Positions 7,391-16,287 of a DNA stretch of 64,000 nt are shown one piece after another. This DNA comes from an uncultured Mycoplasmatota bacterium (lineage in GTDB: Bacteria > Bacillota_I > Bacilli_A > RF39 > UBA660): the NCBI GenBank assembly GCA_948470005.1, contig CAOKNI010000003.1, positions 1-64,000 on the forward strand. The letters are read 5' to 3'. Below the pieces are notes generated by a model. It had not been told where the DNA came from, did not search any database, and was given only the letters and a program-made list of their open reading frames with translations. The translations under genes were made by a program, and so were the position numbers. How positions within the stretch are numbered: position 1 is the first letter of the stretch; each line of letters opens with the position of its first letter.

Positions 7391-8110
7391 TTAGATTCTT
7401 GTTATGCTACTTTCAAGTTCACTTAGACTAGCCTCTATATCTTTACCATTCCAAGCAAGCGACTCCGCTTGTGAAATCAAAATGTCTAAATTCGCTCCTA
7501 CTATTATATTAACTGTTTTTCCAACAGCTCGTAGCATATGCACATAATGAATTATATCTTGCGTTCTTTTTTCGGGAGTAAAAACTTGTTTTAGCCCCTC
7601 TAATGCTCTATCTCCATATAATTTTAAATCAGCAAACTTATCTGGAAGCATCTGCCCTATTAATAAATGAAAAACTTCAGTAAACTCAGATGGCTCAATA
7701 TTTATCTTTGGTGTACTAATTTCTGGCGTTCCAAAGTTATCTAAATCCCATAAGACAACATTATTGCTTTTCATATATTCTTTAAATGAAGACCATGTAA
7801 AAACTTGTTTGGGAACTTCTGCTTCACTAAACATTTTCCCTGAAAAAGCCGGAGCACTAAGAACAAACTCTTGCTCTTTTGATGTAGCTCCTGAAATCGT
7901 TTGAGCAAATTCTTTTGACGTATCTTTATCCCAAGTATAAAATTCGCCCAATATTTGTAAAAACTCTTCATCTTTTAAATCGGGACTAGCTAATCTTTTT
8001 AACTTATCTAAATCACGACGCATTTTTTCATAAGCAGCAATGGCATTTTGTGTTTCATCCGCACGCATTAAATTAGAATCAAGAGCTATTTCTTTTAGCT
8101 TAAATTCCAT
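7391..8110 (-). CDS. Unknown protein, MELK family member 2
   Basis: 239 residues, soluble, mostly helical. Its last 60 residues (FTPEKRTQDIIHYVHMLRAV onwards) align with the C-terminal part of the next gene's product (LTPERIAEDIISYIRMLQTM), so the two are paralogs: Thr-Pro-Glu-Arg/Lys, Asp-Ile-Ile, Tyr and Met-Leu are shared. No catalytic motif is seen. Likely co-expressed with its neighbours; function unknown. Confidence 0.62.
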   Translation of the reverse strand: MEFKLKEIALDSNLMRADETQNAIAAYEKMRRDLDKLKRLASPDLKDEEFLQILGEFYTWDKDTSKEFAQTISGATSKEQEFVLSAPAFSGKMFSEAEVPKQVFTWSSFKEYMKSNNVVLWDLDNFGTPEISTPKINIEPSEFTEVFHLLIGQMLPDKFADLKLYGDRALEGLKQVFTPEKRTQDIIHYVHMLRAVGKTVNIIVGANLDILISQAESLAWNGKDIEASLSELESSITRI

Positions 8111-8135
8111 CGTATCACCTCTAGCTATTAACTAT

Positions 8136-8567
8136 TTATCTTCCCATTCCACTATTATTTTGTAAAGAACTTAAAGTACCATTTATATTTGAGTTCATTC
8201 CTTTTAAGACACTCATTTCCTGTTGTATTTGTTGAGTTCGAGCATTAATCATTGCTTTTATATTTAAGCCCATAGTTTGGAGCATTCTAATATAACTTAT
8301 TATATCTTCGGCAATCCTCTCTGGCGTTAAAGTTTCTTTAGATGCTTTTAATAACTCATTTCTATCTACTCTTTTTTCTTCTCCTACTACTTCATAAAAA
8401 GTGAGTACCGTTTGTAAATATACATCATCTGTTAACAGCCCAGTTTGTAGTTGTATTAAATCTTCTAATTGAGTCGCAGCCGCATTAAAATGCGTATAAG
8501 CGCTTCCGGGAAAACGGTCTTCTTGATTATATAAATTAAGTGATAATTGTCTAAGTTTAAGTTCCAT
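8136..8567 (-). CDS. Unknown protein, MELK family member 3
   Basis: 143 residues from the ATG at 8567, which has GAGGAGAG immediately upstream; a longer open frame lacks such a site. It begins MELKLRQLSLNL and contains LTPERIAEDIISYIRMLQTM, shared with the preceding paralog, then a Gln-rich helix and a Ser/Asn-rich tail ending GMGR. Shortest of the three paralogs in this insert. Function unknown. Confidence 0.6.
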   Translation of the reverse strand: MELKLRQLSLNLYNQEDRFPGSAYTHFNAAATQLEDLIQLQTGLLTDDVYLQTVLTFYEVVGEEKRVDRNELLKASKETLTPERIAEDIISYIRMLQTMGLNIKAMINARTQQIQQEMSVLKGMNSNINGTLSSLQNNSGMGR

Positions 8568-8619
8568 TGTAACTCTCCTCGCTTCATTAAGGCTATTATA
8601 GCTTATTCCCACCAAATAG

Positions 8620-9396
8620 TCAATAACGATTCTGGTGAAACTTTTGTTCTAAAATTTTCCTTTCTCCCACATAAGTATCTTTATTTTTAAAAAAATGATA
8701 TGTATCCTTTTTAAGCAAATTTAAATTTACTTCTTTTTCATTTTTAATTTTTTTATATTTTATATCAAATAAATATCTTTCTAATTGAAACTTCCATAAT
8801 TCTAATTTAAAATCTTTTAAAACCACAACCATTTTATATATTAAAAAACTAATAACCAAATAATTATTAAGTGAAAAAAAGTCTCTAAAGGTTCCAAAGA
8901 GTATCATAAAAACCCCACTAATAAAAAAGCTTAAGAAAAATGATTTTTTGAAAGGACAAAATTTTTCTATTACATTTCGCATAATAATATATCCATCTAA
9001 AGGAACTATTGGCAGCAAATTAAACATCATAATTGTTTTATTATAGTTTGCAAAAAGAGTGATAGACGAGCGTGATATAAAGCCCAATTTAAAAATAATT
9101 ATAAAAATTAGACCTAAAATAAGCTGAAATACTACTCCTGATATAGCAACAATAACTTCCTCTTTTATCGGCGTATTAACCCTTTTATCAACTGTTGTAA
9201 CCCCTCCCATAGGATAAATATCAACCCGAATAATCTTTTTTTTAAAATATTTTAGCATTATGATATGACCAAGCTCATGAACCACTACAATTAAATAAAT
9301 AAAAATAATATTTTTAATTAATCCTGTTACCAAAAAAGATACAATTAAAAAATAAGTAGCGATATTAATTTTAAATAAGCTTCTGATATTCTTCAT
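8620..9396 (-). CDS. spoIVFB: Site-2 membrane metalloprotease, SpoIVFB-like
   Basis: An M50-family intramembrane protease with several membrane helices. The zinc site HELGH (His40, Glu41, His44 from the chosen start) and the second motif NLLPIVPLDG, giving the Asp ligand, are both present. In Bacillus SpoIVFB cleaves pro-sigma-K in the mother cell and is held in check by SpoIVFA. Here it also follows a SpoIVFA-like gene and precedes rplU, as in Bacillus. The start is uncertain (9396, 9414 or 9441); 9396 begins with MKNIRSLFKI like the family, but no good ribosome site is visible and it overlaps the upstream gene. Confidence 0.78.
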   Translation of the reverse strand: MKNIRSLFKINIATYFLIVSFLVTGLIKNIIFIYLIVVVHELGHIIMLKYFKKKIIRVDIYPMGGVTTVDKRVNTPIKEEVIVAISGVVFQLILGLIFIIIFKLGFISRSSITLFANYNKTIMMFNLLPIVPLDGYIIMRNVIEKFCPFKKSFFLSFFISGVFMILFGTFRDFFSLNNYLVISFLIYKMVVVLKDFKLELWKFQLERYLFDIKYKKIKNEKEVNLNLLKKDTYHFFKNKDTYVGERKILEQKFHQNRY

Positions 9397-10006
9397 AGCT
9401 AATAAATTTACCATCTTTACTAATAGTAAGATATATTTCATTACTATTACTAATTCCTAAAATACTTCCTGCTTCTACATAATCATAAACGGAAATATCT
9501 GTATCTGTTAAATTAGAATACCAAATATCCACGCCATCTTTTCCTTGAACAATTACAGTATTTCCAAGATTTTCTTTATTCCCGATAAAAACCACAATTC
9601 CACTAGTTATTGTTTTAATACTACTTCCTTCTCCTACCGTCATTTTGGTATGATTATCACTGTATTCTATATTAGAGTATTTAATATTATCTTTAAATAC
9701 TGGCGTATCACTACTTTTATTTAATAAATCAATCTTGCCAAATAAGCTCTGATACCAATTGTCTATTTTAGTAAATTCAAGGGAATTTTCCATTATATAC
9801 TTCTTATAAAGTTCTCTATTTTTACTACTTCCATTTATATATATCACACTTACCATCACCAAAATTACACTAATTAAAAATCTCGAAATAAGGCCTTTTA
9901 TATACTTAAGTTTGGGGCTTAATTCTTCTTTATTACTTTGGCCATTATTAATATATTTTCGCCTTTTTATTTTATTTTTCCTAATAATATCTTCTAAGGT
10001 ATTCAT
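9371..10006 (-). CDS. spoIVFA: SpoIVFA-like membrane protein with a degenerate M23 domain
   Basis: 211 residues: a basic cytoplasmic N-terminus (about 45 residues), one membrane helix (FLISVILVMVSVIYING), a spacer and a C-terminal LytM/M23-like beta domain (GSSIKTITSGIVVFIG, GNTVIVQGKDGVDIWYSNL). The zinc-binding His/Asp residues of active M23 peptidases are absent, as in SpoIVFA, which inhibits SpoIVFB. Position between mreD and spoIVFB matches Bacillus, except that minC and minD are missing here. It overlaps the downstream protease gene by about 26 bp. Confidence 0.72.
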   Translation of the reverse strand: MNTLEDIIRKNKIKRRKYINNGQSNKEELSPKLKYIKGLISRFLISVILVMVSVIYINGSSKNRELYKKYIMENSLEFTKIDNWYQSLFGKIDLLNKSSDTPVFKDNIKYSNIEYSDNHTKMTVGEGSSIKTITSGIVVFIGNKENLGNTVIVQGKDGVDIWYSNLTDTDISVYDYVEAGSILGISNSNEIYLTISKDGKFISYEEYQKLI

Positions 10007-10013
10007 TAAATTA

Positions 10014-10418
10014 TCACCTAGCTAATAATATGTCTTTTTCCACTAATTTATAACATAAGAGATAAAAAAGGACATTAATTCCATAATTTTTAAAACTAAA
10101 GTTTATGATATAAATAATACTATAATGCTTAATTAATCCGAGAATTCCCACATACATAAAATAAATAATTGTGAGAGAAAGTAAATAATTAAAAAGATTA
10201 AGCTTTGTTATATGACTTATTTTATAAATAATAAAAACTATTATTAAAATTAAAGTATTAAGAAAAAAACTTTGAAAAACAATTAGGTCTAAAATAAGTC
10301 CTAAAATTATTATCGCTCCCCAATTCTTTTTGGGGGTTAAAACCATATTTAAGAGCACGAAATAAGTTGGACTAAAACTAAAAAAAGACATTATAAAATC
10401 AAGTCCTAAAAAAATCAT
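10014..10418 (-). CDS. mreD: Rod shape-determining protein MreD
   Basis: A 134-residue membrane protein with four or five helices. It has the MreD-like opening LGLDFIMSFFSFSPTYFVLLNM and a GLILDLIVFQSF helix. It overlaps mreC by 4 bp (start within the mreC stop), typical of translational coupling. MreD is part of the elongasome guiding lateral wall synthesis. Identity rests more on position and topology than on strong sequence motifs. Confidence 0.72.
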   Translation of the reverse strand: MIFLGLDFIMSFFSFSPTYFVLLNMVLTPKKNWGAIIILGLILDLIVFQSFFLNTLILIIVFIIYKISHITKLNLFNYLLSLTIIYFMYVGILGLIKHYSIIYIINFSFKNYGINVLFYLLCYKLVEKDILLAR

Positions 10419-11053
10419 GATTTTACTACTCCCACATAATTAAGATGCTTTATATTTATAGATGGTTCAATTTCCAAAATATACTCCAAATCTAAATTAT
10501 CTTTTTTGATATTTTTAACTTTTCCTATTTCTAAACCCTCGGGAATATCCGTTAGGCCTGAGGTTACAACCATAGCTCCTTCTATTATACCCTCATCTTT
10601 AATATTTTTAACAATTACCTTTTTATCTTTTCCTTCCAACATTCCATAATTATCATTAATTTTTACCGAAATATTAACATCTGGATTAGTAAGTAAACTT
10701 ACTTCACTATAATTATCTTCCACTTTTTTAATAATACCTAATACACCGTTTTCATTTAAAACAATATTACCATTTTTTAAACCATCTTTGCTTCCTTTGG
10801 AAATAGTTAAAACATCATAAAAACTATAAATATCTCTAAAAATAACTTTGCTATAAACTATATCATAATTAAAAGCTTCTAAATCAAGTATTTTATTAAT
10901 TTTCTCATATTCCTTTTTATAAAAATTTTCTTTAACTTTATCTAAACCTGCATTTAAAGAACTTAAATCATTATAATATTTAAAAAAAGTATCTTTCCCT
11001 AAAAAGAGTAAATAAATTATTATTAAACTAATTATAAATACTTTGTTTTTCAT
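10415..11053 (-). CDS. mreC: Cell shape-determining protein MreC
   Basis: 212 residues: one N-terminal membrane helix, a short coiled coil (residues about 35-60) and the beta-barrel MreC domain with ISKGSKDGLKNGNIVLNENG, VSLLTNPDVNISVKI and VVTSGLTDIPEGLEIGKV. It forms the extracytoplasmic scaffold of the elongasome with MreD and PBPs. Shorter than Bacillus MreC (about 290 residues). mreB is not adjacent here. Confidence 0.92.
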   Translation of the reverse strand: MKNKVFIISLIIIYLLFLGKDTFFKYYNDLSSLNAGLDKVKENFYKKEYEKINKILDLEAFNYDIVYSKVIFRDIYSFYDVLTISKGSKDGLKNGNIVLNENGVLGIIKKVEDNYSEVSLLTNPDVNISVKINDNYGMLEGKDKKVIVKNIKDEGIIEGAMVVTSGLTDIPEGLEIGKVKNIKKDNLDLEYILEIEPSINIKHLNYVGVVKS

Positions 11054-11089
11054 ATTACCATTTCCCTTATTTTTATTATGGCAAAAACT

Positions 11090-11527
11090 TTAATTTTTAT
11101 ATTCATTAAATAGTTTTAGAAGCGAATTATTAACACTTTGATACATATCTTTAGAACTAGTTTTAAGTAGTAGCTCATAAGAACTACTAAGCTTCTTAAA
11201 TTCACTACTAACCTTAATCTGATCCATATTAAAAGTAATTCCTGCATCATTAAAAAAGCTTTGCATGAGTTCTATACTTTCCTGCTCTATAAAAACGCCA
11301 ATGACAACCTTATAAATACCATTATCATTATAAATCATTGCCGAATTATAGCTGCTTTTTTTCTTATTAGCTTCTTCTAAATTATTGTAAGCTCCTACAT
11401 AAAAAATGGTTGCTTTATTGCCTATTGCTAAAGATGTAATAGTATTATCAAATTTATAAGCATAAATAAGGGCTACCGCCATCCCTATTAATAAAGCAAT
11501 AAAGAATATTTTCAAATTATGTTTCAT
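11090..11527 (-). CDS. Membrane-anchored SPOR-like protein at the spoIIB position
   Basis: 145 residues with an N-terminal membrane helix (IFFIALLIGMAVALIYAY) and an extracytoplasmic region that looks like a single SPOR domain: IFYVGAYNNLEEANKK, GIYKVVIGVF, then a helix. SPOR domains bind denuded peptidoglycan at division or engulfment septa. In Bacillus, spoIIB (a SPOR protein) lies just upstream of the maf-radC-mre genes, so this may be a reduced SpoIIB. That equivalence is inference. Confidence 0.6.
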   Translation of the reverse strand: MKHNLKIFFIALLIGMAVALIYAYKFDNTITSLAIGNKATIFYVGAYNNLEEANKKKSSYNSAMIYNDNGIYKVVIGVFIEQESIELMQSFFNDAGITFNMDQIKVSSEFKKLSSSYELLLKTSSKDMYQSVNNSLLKLFNEYKN

Positions 11528-11623
11528 TATATCACCAAGATATTTATATCACAATTAACTTAATTTTTTTGTCAAACCGTGTCTTCAAAATTAAAAAAAT
11601 CAAATACTTGTGTATCTAATTTT

Positions 11624-12145
11624 TCATCCAAAAAATATCGTAGTTATAATGAATGCGGCCACAATGCCCATCATATCAGCAAAAAGGCCTACTCCTAGCG
11701 AATATCTTGTTTTGGTAACCTTAATACTCCCAAAATAAAGGGCCAAAACATATATTGTAGTATCTGTGCAACCTTGTAAGGTTGAGGCAAGACGTCCAAT
11801 AAAACTATCGGGACCAAAATTAATAAAAATATCATTCATGATAGCAAGTGAAGCTGTTCCTGATATTGGTCTTAAAATAGCCATTGGTAAAATATCATAT
11901 TCGATATTACACATCGTAAATATAGGTTTTAAAAATGCTAAAGCTCCCTCTAAAAATTTACTATCTAAAAATATATTAACGGCAAAAACCATAGCAATTA
12001 TAGTCGGAGCAATATGAAAAACCATTACTAATCCTTCTTTAGCTCCCTTTAAGAAAGCATCATAAACTCCTACTTGTTTTTTAACACCATAAACAATAAT
12101 AGATAACACAAATATAGGAATTATTAGTTTTGATACAATATTCAT
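11624..12145 (-). CDS. spmB: Spore maturation protein B
   Basis: 173 residues, a nucleoside-recognition/gate-domain membrane protein. Typical SpmB features are KGAKEGLVMVFHIAPTIIAM, ILRPISGTASLAIMNDIF and STLQGCTDTTIYVLALYFGS. In Bacillus SpmA and SpmB are needed for proper spore-core dehydration. The start overlaps the spmA stop by 4 bp and the order dacB-spmA-spmB is as in Bacillus. Confidence 0.93.
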   Translation of the reverse strand: MNIVSKLIIPIFVLSIIVYGVKKQVGVYDAFLKGAKEGLVMVFHIAPTIIAMVFAVNIFLDSKFLEGALAFLKPIFTMCNIEYDILPMAILRPISGTASLAIMNDIFINFGPDSFIGRLASTLQGCTDTTIYVLALYFGSIKVTKTRYSLGVGLFADMMGIVAAFIITTIFFG

Positions 12146-12723
12146 TGCCGCCTCTTCTTTCTCATAAAATAATCTAGTATTAAGCCCGAAGCGCTAGATA
12201 CCATGGTTGCTAAAATACTTGTTACAATAATTTCGGTCGGGTTTTTACTACCATACATCATTCTAAGGGCAACTACTGTCGTAGGTATTATTGTTACTCC
12301 TCCTGTATTTAAAACTAAGAAAGTAATCATGGCCTCCGTTGCTGTATCCTTTTTCGGATTATCTTTTTGCAGTTCTTCCATTGCTTTTAACCCAAATGGT
12401 GTTGCCGCAGAACCAAGTCCAAGCATATTAGCCGCAATATTACTAGCAATATAACCTAAAGCTTTATGATCTTTATCTAAACTAGGAAATAATTTACTTA
12501 ATATAGGATTTAAAATCCGCGAAAAAATTTTTAAAAGCCCTGCCTCTTCCGCAATTTTCATGATACCTGTCCACAAAACAATTAATGGCATCATTTCCAT
12601 AATTAAATTAACTCCACTAGAGGCATGAGTTAAAATACCATTATTAATCGTATCAATATTACCTGTTACCAAAGAATATATTATTGCAATAAGTATTAGG
12701 GCCGCCCAAATAACATTTACCAT
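12142..12723 (-). CDS. spmA: Spore maturation protein A
   Basis: 193 residues, polytopic membrane protein partnered with SpmB. Family signatures include MEMMPLIVLWTGIMKIAEEAGL, YIASNIAANMLGLGSAATPFGLKA and FLVLNTGGVTIIPTTVVALR. It overlaps the end of dacB by 7 bp and the start of spmB by 4 bp, so the three genes are translationally coupled. Confidence 0.95.
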   Translation of the reverse strand: MVNVIWAALILIAIIYSLVTGNIDTINNGILTHASSGVNLIMEMMPLIVLWTGIMKIAEEAGLLKIFSRILNPILSKLFPSLDKDHKALGYIASNIAANMLGLGSAATPFGLKAMEELQKDNPKKDTATEAMITFLVLNTGGVTIIPTTVVALRMMYGSKNPTEIIVTSILATMVSSASGLILDYFMRKKRRQ

Positions 12724-13805
12724 GATTTAAACCACCTAATTATTTTAGCCCACAAGCTTTCCTTTGGTTTATTTATTTCACTTATTCTTTTCTTCACATA
12801 AATAGCTTCTGTATGAAGCAAAGTATCTTTAAGCATTACTTTTACTTCACCGATTTTCATATCATCATAAACTTTATCATATTTATATAATGTTATATTA
12901 AGTTTTAAATCTTTTTCTTCTTCTTTTTTAACCAACGCATAGTAATCATTTCTTACATAAAAATCTATATCTTTATAATAATTATCGTTAATTTTAAAAT
13001 TATTTTTATCAATTGCCATTATCGCATTATATTTAGCAAAATAAGTTTCATATAAATTCATATGGTCATTAAAATCATCCGGGTCATTAAGCGTTACGAC
13101 AACTAAATTTTTATTATCTTTACTAGCAGTTGTAACTAAAGTACGTCTTGCCGCATCCGTGTAACCAGTTTTCCCTCCTGTTGTATAAGAATACATATCA
13201 TAAAGTTTATTTTTACATTCCCAATTGTATTTTTTTAAATTACTTTCTGCTTGATAATGCTTCGTACCAAAAATCTTTTTAAAAGTTTCATTTTGCATAG
13301 CAATTTTTGTTAAAAGAGCCATATCATAAGCAGTTGATTTATTTCCAACCCCATTATTATCAAGCCCATGAGCATTAACAAAATTAGTATTTTTCATGCC
13401 AATAGTTTTGGCATAATCATTCATTAAATACACAAAGTTTTCCATCGAACCTGCAACCGCATTGGCGATACTTACAGCCGCATCATTCCCGCTTCGAAGC
13501 ATAAGGCCATAAAGCAAATCACGAAGTTTTATTTCTTCACCTACTTCTAAATAAATACTAGAACCATATGCCGCCAAAACATCTTCATCTACCACTACTG
13601 TTTTATCTAAATCACTATACATAATTGTAACTAAACAAGTCATAATTTTTGTGATGGAAGCAATAAGACGTGGTTCATCACCATTAATATTATATAATAC
13701 TCGCCCACTATTTAAATCCATTACTACTGCTTTATCAGCACTAATTGCAAATATTTTTAAAGGTGCTATTATAAAACACAAAATTAGAACTAAAATCTTT
13801 TTCAC
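12717..13805 (-). CDS. dacB: D-alanyl-D-alanine carboxypeptidase (DacB/DacF type)
   Basis: A secreted class C penicillin-binding protein of 362 residues that trims the terminal D-Ala of peptidoglycan stem peptides. Signal peptide residues 1-20 (ending IFA), SITK at 50-53 with catalytic Ser50, SGN at 105-107 and KTG at 212-214. A C-terminal beta domain is followed by an amphipathic helix (SLWAKIIRWFKSW) for membrane attachment. Its place before spmAB suggests the spore-cortex DacB role, but a vegetative role as PBP5 is equally possible for the protein itself. Confidence 0.93.
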   Translation of the reverse strand: MKKILVLILCFIIAPLKIFAISADKAVVMDLNSGRVLYNINGDEPRLIASITKIMTCLVTIMYSDLDKTVVVDEDVLAAYGSSIYLEVGEEIKLRDLLYGLMLRSGNDAAVSIANAVAGSMENFVYLMNDYAKTIGMKNTNFVNAHGLDNNGVGNKSTAYDMALLTKIAMQNETFKKIFGTKHYQAESNLKKYNWECKNKLYDMYSYTTGGKTGYTDAARRTLVTTASKDNKNLVVVTLNDPDDFNDHMNLYETYFAKYNAIMAIDKNNFKINDNYYKDIDFYVRNDYYALVKKEEEKDLKLNITLYKYDKVYDDMKIGEVKVMLKDTLLHTEAIYVKKRISEINKPKESLWAKIIRWFKSW

Positions 13806-13865
13806 ATTGCTTCACCCATTTAAATATATGTCAGAGCATCTCAAAAAAGAGCAAAGAAAAAACAC

Positions 13866-14520
13866 TTAGTTATCACTTAAATGTTTTTCGATTCGCGCTA
13901 AAGCCATAGTAGCATCGTGATTATTCTGCATTATTGCATCATCTATTTGTTCCACCATAAAAGGTGCTAAATAACTATCAATAAGACTCTCTAAAATAGT
14001 TATTTCCCTATTTTCTAGATTAACGCTCTAATTAATACTATCTATTCTTCTTAAAACACTTTTTAATTCCTGTAATAAAGCTTCTTTACGTTCTACTATG
14101 CTTTTTAATTCTTCTTGCTTTTTAGTAGTTAAAACTGTATTAGCCAAAGCCCTAGCTTTAATTTTTTGTTGTTTTGTTTTAAATATTCCATAACTCAAAC
14201 CAGTTGCTCCAAAACCCGCCAAAATAGCTCCTAGTATTACTTTAAAAATAGAAATTCCTATGCTCTTACTCCAGATAGCAATAAAAACAATTACTAAAAA
14301 AAGCATAATATTCAGCAAAAACATACCGGACGAAACTCTATCTTCCTCGTCTTCACCTTTTAAAGATATTATTTCATGATATATTCTTTTATAATCGGTT
14401 TGGACTAATAGTATTTTTTGGTCTAACTCTTTTTTTTTGCTCTTCTAGCATTTCACTCCAAGTCTCTAAATCTTTAACTTTATTTTTTTTCGCCAAATAT
14501 ATTTTATAATAATTTTCCAT
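13866..14520 (-). pseudogene. Broken coiled-coil membrane protein gene (frameshift plus in-frame TAG)
   Basis: Reading from the ATG at 14520 (AGGGG site upstream) gives MENYYKIYLAKKNKVKDLE and then fails in a run of nine T on the plus strand (14430-14438). Shifting the frame there restores a long protein: a charged segment, two membrane helices (FLLNIMLFLVIVFIAIW; SIFKVILGAILAGFGATG), and a coiled coil. A TAG at 14028-14030 then interrupts it, but the same frame stays open for 53 further plausible residues to TAA at 13866. Two independent lesions point to a decaying gene. Slippage at the homopolymer or a sequencing error could explain the first. The family is not recognised. Confidence 0.6.
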
Positions 14521-14559
14521 AATATCCCCTTAAATTACCGCTATTATAGCACACATTAT

Positions 14560-14754
14560 TCATTCAAACAAGTCATCTACAAGCATCTCTATATTCTTTT
14601 TTCTCCTCTTAGTTGCCTCTTTATCAACGATAATTTTAATAACATCACCCTCTTTAGCATTTCCTACTAATATTTTAGGAATTTCGATCATTTTCCCTAC
14701 ATCTAATTCTAAAATAGCATAATCTCCCTCAAATCTATCAAGTGTTGCTTCCAT
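14560..14754 (-). CDS. DUF3006 domain protein
   Basis: 64 residues: MEATLDRFEGDYAILELD, a small beta-rich domain ending in an acidic tail. DUF3006 genes often sit directly next to ComEC-like metallo-beta-lactamase genes, and here the gap to such a gene is only 3 nt (that gene is upstream in the same direction). The molecular function is unknown. Confidence 0.85.
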   Translation of the reverse strand: MEATLDRFEGDYAILELDVGKMIEIPKILVGNAKEGDVIKIIVDKEATKRRKKNIEMLVDDLFE

Positions 14755-14757
14755 AAT

Positions 14758-15621
14758 TTATCTCTCCGTTTCTACTAAAATAGCAACCCCATCACTTGAA
14801 ATCACTATATTACCATTTATATCAGTACGATATATATTACTTGTATATTTCTTAATTCTATCAATTACTTCTTCTTTCGGATGTCCATATTTATTATTGG
14901 CACCCACACTTATCACTGCATATTTAGGCCTAACTTTAGCTAAAAAATTCTTGCTGCTGCTGGTATCTGAGCCATGATGCCCCACTTTTAAAACATCCGC
15001 TTTAACATCACTTCTAATTTCTTTTTCGCTAGTCTCTTCTGCATCACCCGTAAATAAATAACTAATATTTCCATATGTTAATTTTAAAACTATCGAATAA
15101 TTATTATAACTTGTATATTTATCTTTGTTAGGTGCAACAATTAATCCTTTTAAGTCATTATCATTAATTACTTCCACACCAGCTTTACCAGTTTTAATTT
15201 TTAAACCTTTATCCTTTATAGTCTCTAATAGATTTTCATATGTTTTACTAGTTGCCACTACTCTTGGCATATAAATGCTACCTATATCAAAAGCTTTAAT
15301 TACTTGGCTTAAACCTCCAATATGGTCGGCATGCGGATGAGTTCCAATCACATAATGAAGTTTCTCATAACCAAGTTTTTTAATATAAGAAATAATATCT
15401 TCAATATTTTTAGCTTCTGCTCCATCAATTAACATCGCTTGCTTATTAGGAAGTTCAATAAATATCGCATCAGCCTGTCCTACATCTAAAAAGTGAACTT
15501 TCAGAATAGCTTCATTATCATTAATAAATTCTTTCTTATCTAAAATATCTGATTTTGAAAAATTAAAACTACATCCCGAAAGCAACAATATACTTAATAT
15601 TAATACTACTAACTTCTTCAT
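14758..15621 (-). CDS. ComEC/Rec2-like metallo-beta-lactamase-fold lipoprotein
   Basis: 287 residues with a lipoprotein signal (LLLSGC, Cys17 lipidated). The hydrolase domain has HFLDVGQADAIFI, the metal motif THPHADHIGG (His95, His97, Asp99, His100), LFTGDAEE and LKVGHHGSDTSSS. It corresponds to the C-terminal hydrolase domain of ComEC without the membrane channel, so it is a surface-anchored, metal-dependent phosphodiesterase or nuclease of unknown substrate. Transcribed with the DUF3006 gene. Confidence 0.87.
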   Translation of the reverse strand: MKKLVVLILSILLLSGCSFNFSKSDILDKKEFINDNEAILKVHFLDVGQADAIFIELPNKQAMLIDGAEAKNIEDIISYIKKLGYEKLHYVIGTHPHADHIGGLSQVIKAFDIGSIYMPRVVATSKTYENLLETIKDKGLKIKTGKAGVEVINDNDLKGLIVAPNKDKYTSYNNYSIVLKLTYGNISYLFTGDAEETSEKEIRSDVKADVLKVGHHGSDTSSSKNFLAKVRPKYAVISVGANNKYGHPKEEVIDRIKKYTSNIYRTDINGNIVISSDGVAILVETER

Positions 15622-15697
15622 AACACTCTACCTAATAATATTATAGTAAACTTCAAAATAAAGAACAATTAATAATCATCTAATTTACGTAAAGCAA

Positions 15698-15721
15698 AAG
15701 AGATAGAAATTAATTCTATCT
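15698..15721. terminator. Palindromic hairpin after the surface-protein remnant
   Basis: GAGATAGAA/TTCTATCTC around a 5-nt loop. A related hairpin (GAAGCAGA...TCTACTTC) follows the intact surface-protein gene near 50370. It is therefore part of the duplicated module, probably its minus-strand terminator. Confidence 0.5.
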
Positions 15722-15802
15722 CAAGCTATATAATGAGCTATAAAAGAATAGCTTTCCTTGCCCACATATGAAAGATAAGCTACGAAAGCAAGATATTAAA
15801 TT

Positions 15803-16287
15803 TTAATTTACTACAAATAGGTCAGTACCTGTTCCTGAGCCAGTAATTGCAACATCAACACGAAGATTTATTACTGGTTTCTCTGTATCTCTTATAACAT
15901 CAAAATATAAATAACACCTTGTTTTTTCTGTTATTGATACTACTGATATTGTTTTTGTATCCATATTATAATTTACTGCTATAGCTTCGTTCTCTTAAAA
16001 TCTATCACCCTTTAGTGTTGCACAATAACTTTCACTACTAAATGTATAACCACTTGTTGGTATGATGTCTACTTGCCACTTTCATTTTATTGATATATTG
16101 CTATCATGTTTAAATCGGGTACTGTATAATTTATTGTCCCATTTACTAATGGTATACTCTGGGTTAATTTATACTTAACAAAACTTCTGGCAAATATTAA
16201 GACGGATATTATGGATATAATTGCAATAATTCCTATTGCTATTTTCTTTTTATTATCTTTCTTCAATATCTCTATTTTCATAAACAT
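15803..16287 (-). pseudogene. Internally deleted, frameshifted copy of the surface protein at 50467-51795
   Basis: The start matches the intact gene closely: a lysine-rich N-terminus, a membrane helix and KYKLTQSIPLVNGTINYTVP. The frame then stops after IAIYQ (16087), resumes in another frame at IPTSGYTFSSESYCATLKGD, hits a second stop and resumes again at NYNMDTKTISVVSITEKTR. It then jumps from CYLYFD directly to the C-terminal PVINLRVDVAITGSG and ends FVVN. About 290 residues of the middle are missing. The flanking sequence on both sides, including the following hairpin and the upstream GCTAGCCAATTATATTAGAA, is also shared with the intact locus, so a whole module was duplicated and this copy decayed. 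Confidence 0.82.

Noticed and set aside
14028..14030. Recoding of TAG as an amino acid
   Set aside because: Other well-formed genes in the window end at TAG with normal spacing, so a single lesion is the simpler reading.
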